This document shows, piece by piece, positions 52,970 through 56,521 of a DNA stretch of 56,521 nt. The first letter of the stretch is position 1. Every line of letters begins with the position of its first letter. Both the position numbers and the translations under genes were made by a program. Location: positions 1-56,521 of the forward strand of contig NZ_CADFGP010000048.1 of assembly GCF_902833905.1 (NCBI RefSeq), given 5' to 3'. The notes under the pieces are model-generated. The model ran no database searches and was not told where the DNA came from. It saw only the letters and a program-made list of their open reading frames with translations. This DNA comes from Paraburkholderia tuberum STM678 (GTDB lineage Bacteria > Pseudomonadota > Gammaproteobacteria > Burkholderiales > Burkholderiaceae).

Positions 52970-52999
52970 AAGCCGCACGCTGAGCGTGCGGCTTCGTTT
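52970..52999. terminator. Bidirectional terminator
   Basis: 11-bp perfect stem AAGCCGCACGC / GCGTGCGGCTT with loop TGA, followed by CGTTTT. Between the convergent small membrane protein and aldo/keto reductase genes. Confidence 0.9.
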
Positions 53000-53045
53000 T
53001 GCCCTTGCGTCCGTCCGCCTGTTGCGCGGACGGCTCCTCACGCGA

Positions 53046-54089
53046 TCAGATCGCCTGATCCGTCGACGGCTTTTCCCACAGATTGATCCCGCCTTCGGTC
53101 GCATAGCGATCGATTTCGGCGAGTTCGTCGGCCGAGAATGCGAGCTTCTTCAGCGCGCCGACGTTCTCGCGCACCTGCTCCGCGCGGCTCGCGCCGATCA
53201 GCACCGAGCTCACGCGTGGATCGCGCAACGCCCACGCGAGCGCCATCTGCGCGAGGCTCTGACCACGGCGCTGCGCGATGTCGTTGAGCTTCCGAACGTG
53301 CTCGATGTTCCGCGGGCTCAGATGCTCGTCTTTCAGCGAACCGCCGCCCGGCTTGTTGACGCGTGCGTCTTCCGGCACGCCGTTCAGATACTTGCCGGTC
53401 AACAATCCCTGCGCGAGCGGCGTGAACGCGATCGTGCCCGCGCCGACTTCATCGAGCGTATCGAGCAGGTCGTGTTCGATCCAGCGGTTCAGCATGTTGT
53501 ACGACGGCTGATGGATCAGCAGCGGCACCTTGTATTCGGCGAGCAGCTTCGCCATTTCGCGCGTCTTCGCCGACGAGTACGACGAGATGCCGATATACAG
53601 CGCCTTGCCCTGCTGCACCGCGCTCGCGAGCGCGCCCGCGGTTTCCTCGAGCGGCGTGTGCGCGTCGAAGCGATGCGAATAGAAGATGTCGACGTAATCG
53701 AGGCCCATGCGCTTCAGGCTCTGATCGAGACTCGCGAGCACGTATTTGCGCGAGCCGCCGCCCTGGCCGTACGGACCGGGCCACATATCCCAACCGGCCT
53801 TCGACGAAATCAGCAACTCGTCGCGATACGGTTTGAAATCGTCCTTGAACAGACGGCCGAAGTTGGTTTCCGCGCTGCCGTACGGCGGGCCGTAGTTGTT
53901 CGCCAGATCGAAGTGCGTGATGCCGAGGTCGAAGGCCGTGCGCAGGATGTCACGCTGCGTCGAGATCGGCGTGGTGTCGCCGAAGTTGTGCCACAGGCCG
54001 AGCGACAGCGCCGGCAGTTTGAGACCCGACTTGCCGCAGACGCGGTATTGCATGTCCGAATAGCGTTCTGAAGCTGCTTCGTAAGCCAT
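53046..54089 (-). CDS. Aldo/keto reductase (L-glyceraldehyde 3-phosphate reductase-like)
   Basis: 347 aa. AKR (beta/alpha)8 barrel with tetrad Asp-Tyr-Lys-His: HFDLANNYGPPYGSAETNFG (D, Y), LISSKAGWDMWPGPYGQGGGSRK (K) and IFYSHRFD (H). NADPH motif near VLIGASRAEQVREN. The GPPYGSAE and GPYGQGGSRK sequences are those of the YghZ/Gpr (AKR14) group, which detoxifies L-glyceraldehyde 3-phosphate and methylglyoxal. Full length. Confidence 0.92.
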   Translation of the reverse strand: MAYEAASERYSDMQYRVCGKSGLKLPALSLGLWHNFGDTTPISTQRDILRTAFDLGITHFDLANNYGPPYGSAETNFGRLFKDDFKPYRDELLISSKAGWDMWPGPYGQGGGSRKYVLASLDQSLKRMGLDYVDIFYSHRFDAHTPLEETAGALASAVQQGKALYIGISSYSSAKTREMAKLLAEYKVPLLIHQPSYNMLNRWIEHDLLDTLDEVGAGTIAFTPLAQGLLTGKYLNGVPEDARVNKPGGGSLKDEHLSPRNIEHVRKLNDIAQRRGQSLAQMALAWALRDPRVSSVLIGASRAEQVRENVGALKKLAFSADELAEIDRYATEGGINLWEKPSTDQAI

Positions 54090-54317
54090 TGCTAGTGTCC
54101 TTGTCGATGAGATCGCCCGAGGATGGCGGGCGTGAGGATTCGCGCGTTGCGGGAGGCATGCTGCTGGGGAGATTTGTTGTTGTGGTGTCGCCGCGGTGCG
54201 GCCGGACCGCTATGTTAGCCAATCGACGCGGCGCTTGCAGCGCAACCAGTCTGCGGGATGGACGAGCACGCACGGCTCACCTACACTCTGGCCGGTTCAG
54301 GTTGATGGGAGGTGCAG

Positions 54318-54524
54318 ATGACGAAAGCGATTTCGATCGCGCTGATTGTCGGCGGTATCGTGCTGCTGTATTTCGGCGGGCAGGCGTTCAATTCGGTGAG
54401 CAGCGACGTGTCGCGCTTCTTTACCGGCTCGCCGAGCAACAAGGCGATCGTGCTGATCGTCGCGGGCGTGGTGGCGACGCTCGCCGGGCTGACGGGAATC
54501 GCGATGTCGGGGCGCAAGCGCTGA
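54318..54524 (+). CDS. DUF3185-family small membrane protein
   Basis: 68 aa from ATG 54318 with GGGAGG five bases upstream; GTG 54312 overlaps that ribosome binding site. Two membrane helices (ISIALIVGGIVLLYFGGQAF and AIVLIVAGVVATLAGLTGIAM) flanking the conserved NSVSSDVSRFFTGSPSNKA loop of DUF3185. Function unknown. Convergent with the PhyH-type gene. Confidence 0.85.
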   Translation: MTKAISIALIVGGIVLLYFGGQAFNSVSSDVSRFFTGSPSNKAIVLIVAGVVATLAGLTGIAMSGRKR

Positions 54525-54555
54525 GCGTCGGCGCGAGGCCCGCGACCACAATAAT

Positions 54556-55317
54556 CTAGAACGCGATTTCGGGCTTCGCGGCCGAGCGCGTGCCGGGCAG
54601 GGGCACATTGCTTGCGCCGTGATAGGTGAACACCAGCGAGAACTTCACCTGGTCGCTCAGATTCTTGCCGGCCGAGTGCAGCGTGTTGCAGTGAAAGAAC
54701 ACCACGTCGCCAGTCTTCAGCTCGGGCGACACCGCCGTGCGGATCGCGGCGTCGTTCTCGGCGAGATCCGTGCGGAAAAACTTCGCTTCGTCGAAACGGT
54801 CCGATGTGAACGCGGCGCCGTGCGATTGCGGCACGAACCACAGCGCGCCGTTATCGACTGTTTCCGGGCCGACCGCGAGCCACACCGACATCAGATCGTC
54901 GCGCTCGAACGACCAGTAGCGCACGTCGCGATGCCAGCCGGTCAGGCTGCCGTACGCGGGGTGCTTGGTCATCATGCAGTTGTGATGCGCGCGCGACAGA
55001 CGCGGCTCCTCGCCAAAATACAGCTCCATCCAGCCACGGATTTCGGGCGCGGTCGCCCATTGCGCGAACGCGGGGTGACGACCGTACGCGTCGAGCAGGC
55101 GCCGCACCGTATGTCCGCCTGGAGCATCCTTCGATGACGGCGCGCCCGGATACTGCAAATCCGCTTCGAATTCGATCGGCGCCGCCGCTTCCTGCAGCTG
55201 CCGCTGCGCGATCCGCTTCAGCTCGTCGCAACGCTCGGGCGACACGAGTCCTGGCACGACGACAAAACCCTGCTCCCGCAACGTTTGAATCTGCTCTTTC
55301 TTCGAATGGAGTGACAT
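54556..55317 (-). CDS. Phytanoyl-CoA dioxygenase (PhyH) family protein
   Basis: 253 aa. Non-haem Fe(II)/2-oxoglutarate dioxygenase fold. Metal ligands His-x-Asp in GWHRDVRYW and distal His in FFHCNTLHSAGKN. 2-OG-binding Arg/Ser probably in QVKFSLVFTYHG. VWLAVGPETVDNGALWFVPQSHG is the typical core of PhyH-like hydroxylases such as EctD relatives. Substrate unknown. Neighbours give no clue. Confidence 0.9.
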   Translation of the reverse strand: MSLHSKKEQIQTLREQGFVVVPGLVSPERCDELKRIAQRQLQEAAAPIEFEADLQYPGAPSSKDAPGGHTVRRLLDAYGRHPAFAQWATAPEIRGWMELYFGEEPRLSRAHHNCMMTKHPAYGSLTGWHRDVRYWSFERDDLMSVWLAVGPETVDNGALWFVPQSHGAAFTSDRFDEAKFFRTDLAENDAAIRTAVSPELKTGDVVFFHCNTLHSAGKNLSDQVKFSLVFTYHGASNVPLPGTRSAAKPEIAF

Positions 55318-55889
55318 GGCGTTCCGTTACTGTCGACTAACTGATGTTCGATTGTAAAACGGGCGCCATCGGGATGCGTTGGTTCACCGCGAGAGGCTCC
55401 TGCGTCCTGCTGATCTTTTGCGCCGGTCGCCTTCGCTTTTCGCGGCGCGCCAATGCACCGGTTTCAAGCGCGCGGCGCGCCCGCACCGCACATTCGCTGG
55501 GCAAACGCGCACGCAAATCGCCCGTAAAGGGTGACAGCAAACTGGCATCCGCGACGATTCGATCCACGGAGAAATCTGGTTCGCGCAGGGTATTAACCGA
55601 CTTTCTAACGTCACGATTCCCATGTAGCCTGCTCGCATGTCAATCGTCGCTTACGCAGTTTTCTGTTGTGCGCAGGCCGTCAGGGCCCGTGCCGTCGATT
55701 TCTCCGCGTTGTACCTTCGCTGCGCTGTGCGCCGTGTTTCGCGTCGCAATCTCCCGCGCCACGACCCGCACCGAATTTCCCGCTTTCAGGCCGTTCATCG
55801 CAACCCCGTCATTGGCACATATGGTGCTGTTTGTCCGTGCACATCCGGTGCACGCGCCGACGTGCGGTTCATTGCCTAAATGTGAAGCC
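55318..55889. other. Intergenic region, no confident gene
   Basis: About 570 bases. Frames open through it but contain no recognisable domain, and no start has a convincing ribosome binding site. Contains a small palindromic element GTGCAC-atccg-GTGCAC near 55840. Confidence 0.4.
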
Positions 55890-56264
55890 ATGCATACTCT
55901 TTTGAGCACCCGTCTTACCCGCGCCGCGCTGAAAGCGGCGCGTCCCGCGCGCCGCCATATGTTGCGGGCGCTGCGCCATCATGCCGCGCGCACCCGCGCG
56001 CTCGGCGAGCAGTGGCGCGACGCGAAGGCCGTCGACGGCTTTCGCACCTGGTTCCATACGTTCTTCTCGGCGCTACGCCAGCAGAGCGGCACGCGCCGTC
56101 TGTCGCTGCGCACGCTGCTGCGCAAACCGACACCGTTGCGCCTCGCGGTCGCGAAACGCGCGCCGGCGGTGCACACGCCTGCGAGCCGCCGACCGCGTCG
56201 CCTGTCGGCGAGCAGCGGCGGATGGTTCGCGTTTGCGTTTGCGTTTGCGTTTGCGAGCCGGTGA
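55890..56264 (+). CDS. Very basic hypothetical protein with (FA)n tail
   Basis: 124 aa if started at ATG 55890; the frame is open further upstream. Strongly Arg/His/Ala-rich (RLTRAALKAARPARRHMLRALRHH), with a possible amphipathic helix RTWFHTFFSALRQQSGTRRLSLRTLL. Ends in FAFAFAFAFASR encoded by four GCGTTT hexamers (56229-56252). No family recognised. Composition could simply reflect GC-rich non-coding DNA. Confidence 0.35.
   Translation: MHTLLSTRLTRAALKAARPARRHMLRALRHHAARTRALGEQWRDAKAVDGFRTWFHTFFSALRQQSGTRRLSLRTLLRKPTPLRLAVAKRAPAVHTPASRRPRRLSASSGGWFAFAFAFAFASR
56229..56252. repeat. GCGTTT hexanucleotide repeat (4 units)
   Basis: Four perfect tandem copies at the end of the basic open frame. 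Copy-number change keeps the frame. Confidence 0.9.
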
Positions 56265-56411
56265 GATTGCTGGGCCGGTGAGTTGCAGTTGCGCGTTGAG
56301 TGGCTAGACCGCTGATCTGCCGACCGGCTGGCCGTTCACCGCTGGGCTGACTTCGAGCGCGCCGCCTCGACGACGTGCGTCGCGCGGCGGCATCGCCACG
56401 TCATCGATAAA

Positions 56412-56521
56412 ATCGGGTAGGAGGCGGGGTTGCCCCCGCCGTCCTCCCACAACACCGGACGTACGGATCACGTATCCGGCGTTTCCTGACGACTGGATTG
56501 CTCCAGCGAGCTTCGTTTCGT
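56412..56521 (-). mobile_element. Group II intron 3' end (domains V and VI), partial
   Basis: Read on the minus strand. Domain V at 56483-56451 has a 9-bp lower stem AACGCCGGA / TCCGGTGTT containing the catalytic CGC triad, a 2-base bulge CG, upper stem TACG/CGTA and a 5-base loop. Domain VI at 56448-56415 pairs GGGAGGA and GGCGGGG with CCCCGCC and TCCT-A-CCC, leaving a bulged A (plus-strand T 56418) as branch point. The intron then ends CCCGAT at 56412, seven bases after that A, a normal 3' splice site. The ribozyme body and any reverse transcriptase lie beyond the window. Confidence 0.8.

Overview
The window looks like a chromosomal segment of a high-GC betaproteobacterium of the Burkholderia/Paraburkholderia group. 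The reasons are the strongly GC-biased third positions, the dolP-diaA-yraN/rsmI cluster, a short H-NS-type protein with the Burkholderia-style WSGRG motif, a Tat-exported HiPIP, and several proteins of families usual in that group. Species cannot be fixed from the sequence alone.

Left part (1-7634): the right arm of an integrated element lying against the 3' end of tRNA-Ala(CGC). From the tRNA inwards it holds a P4-type tyrosine recombinase, which reads in frame into a frameshifted AbrB/SpoVT-type antitoxin gene, then an unrecognised 286-aa protein. Next is a tightly packed minus-strand operon: a small helix-turn-helix protein, a four-helix membrane protein with a C-terminal HTH, and a RepA/DnaB-type ATPase with a 9-bp-repeat linker. 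Last is an AT-richer inovirus Gp2-like gene cut off by the end of an IS4/IS50-type insertion sequence. The far end of the element is outside the window.

Core part (7635-30042): housekeeping and metabolic genes. These are cytochrome c, the BON lipoprotein DolP, DiaA, YraN, RsmI, an RlpA-like lipoprotein, an MBL hydrolase plus exonuclease pair, an Lrp/AsnC regulator, a CDF metal exporter, an H-NS-like protein, a HugZ-like PPOX protein, an MFS carrier, LivK, a nitronate monooxygenase, dienelactone hydrolase, an amidase, HiPIP, an LhgO-like oxidoreductase, an AAA+ ATPase, an EEP-family hydrolase and an aldose 1-epimerase. Between rlpA and the MBL gene lies about 300 bp packed with nested hairpins behind a TATAAT box, the best candidate here for an undescribed structured RNA.

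Region 30043-33253: a LacI regulator with three copies of an ATATTATTAGT operator core, followed by the wreckage of the sugar ABC operon it probably controlled (scrambled ATPase pieces and a frameshifted permease tail), then decayed sequence.

Region 33254-48769: ferredoxin-NADP reductase, a soluble NarX/NarL-type two-component pair, an APC permease, and a complete form II coxSLM-D-E-G-F cluster (molybdenum hydroxylase plus maturation factors) preceded by a 16-bp-arm hairpin. A DUF3857/transglutaminase protein and the SrkA kinase follow.

Right end (48770-56521): a small conserved-looking protein, an RND efflux-pump pseudogene with several deletions and frameshifts, an MFS carrier, small membrane proteins, an aldo/keto reductase, a PhyH-family dioxygenase and a basic repeat-tailed protein. 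At the very edge is the 3' end (domains V and VI) of a group II intron on the minus strand.
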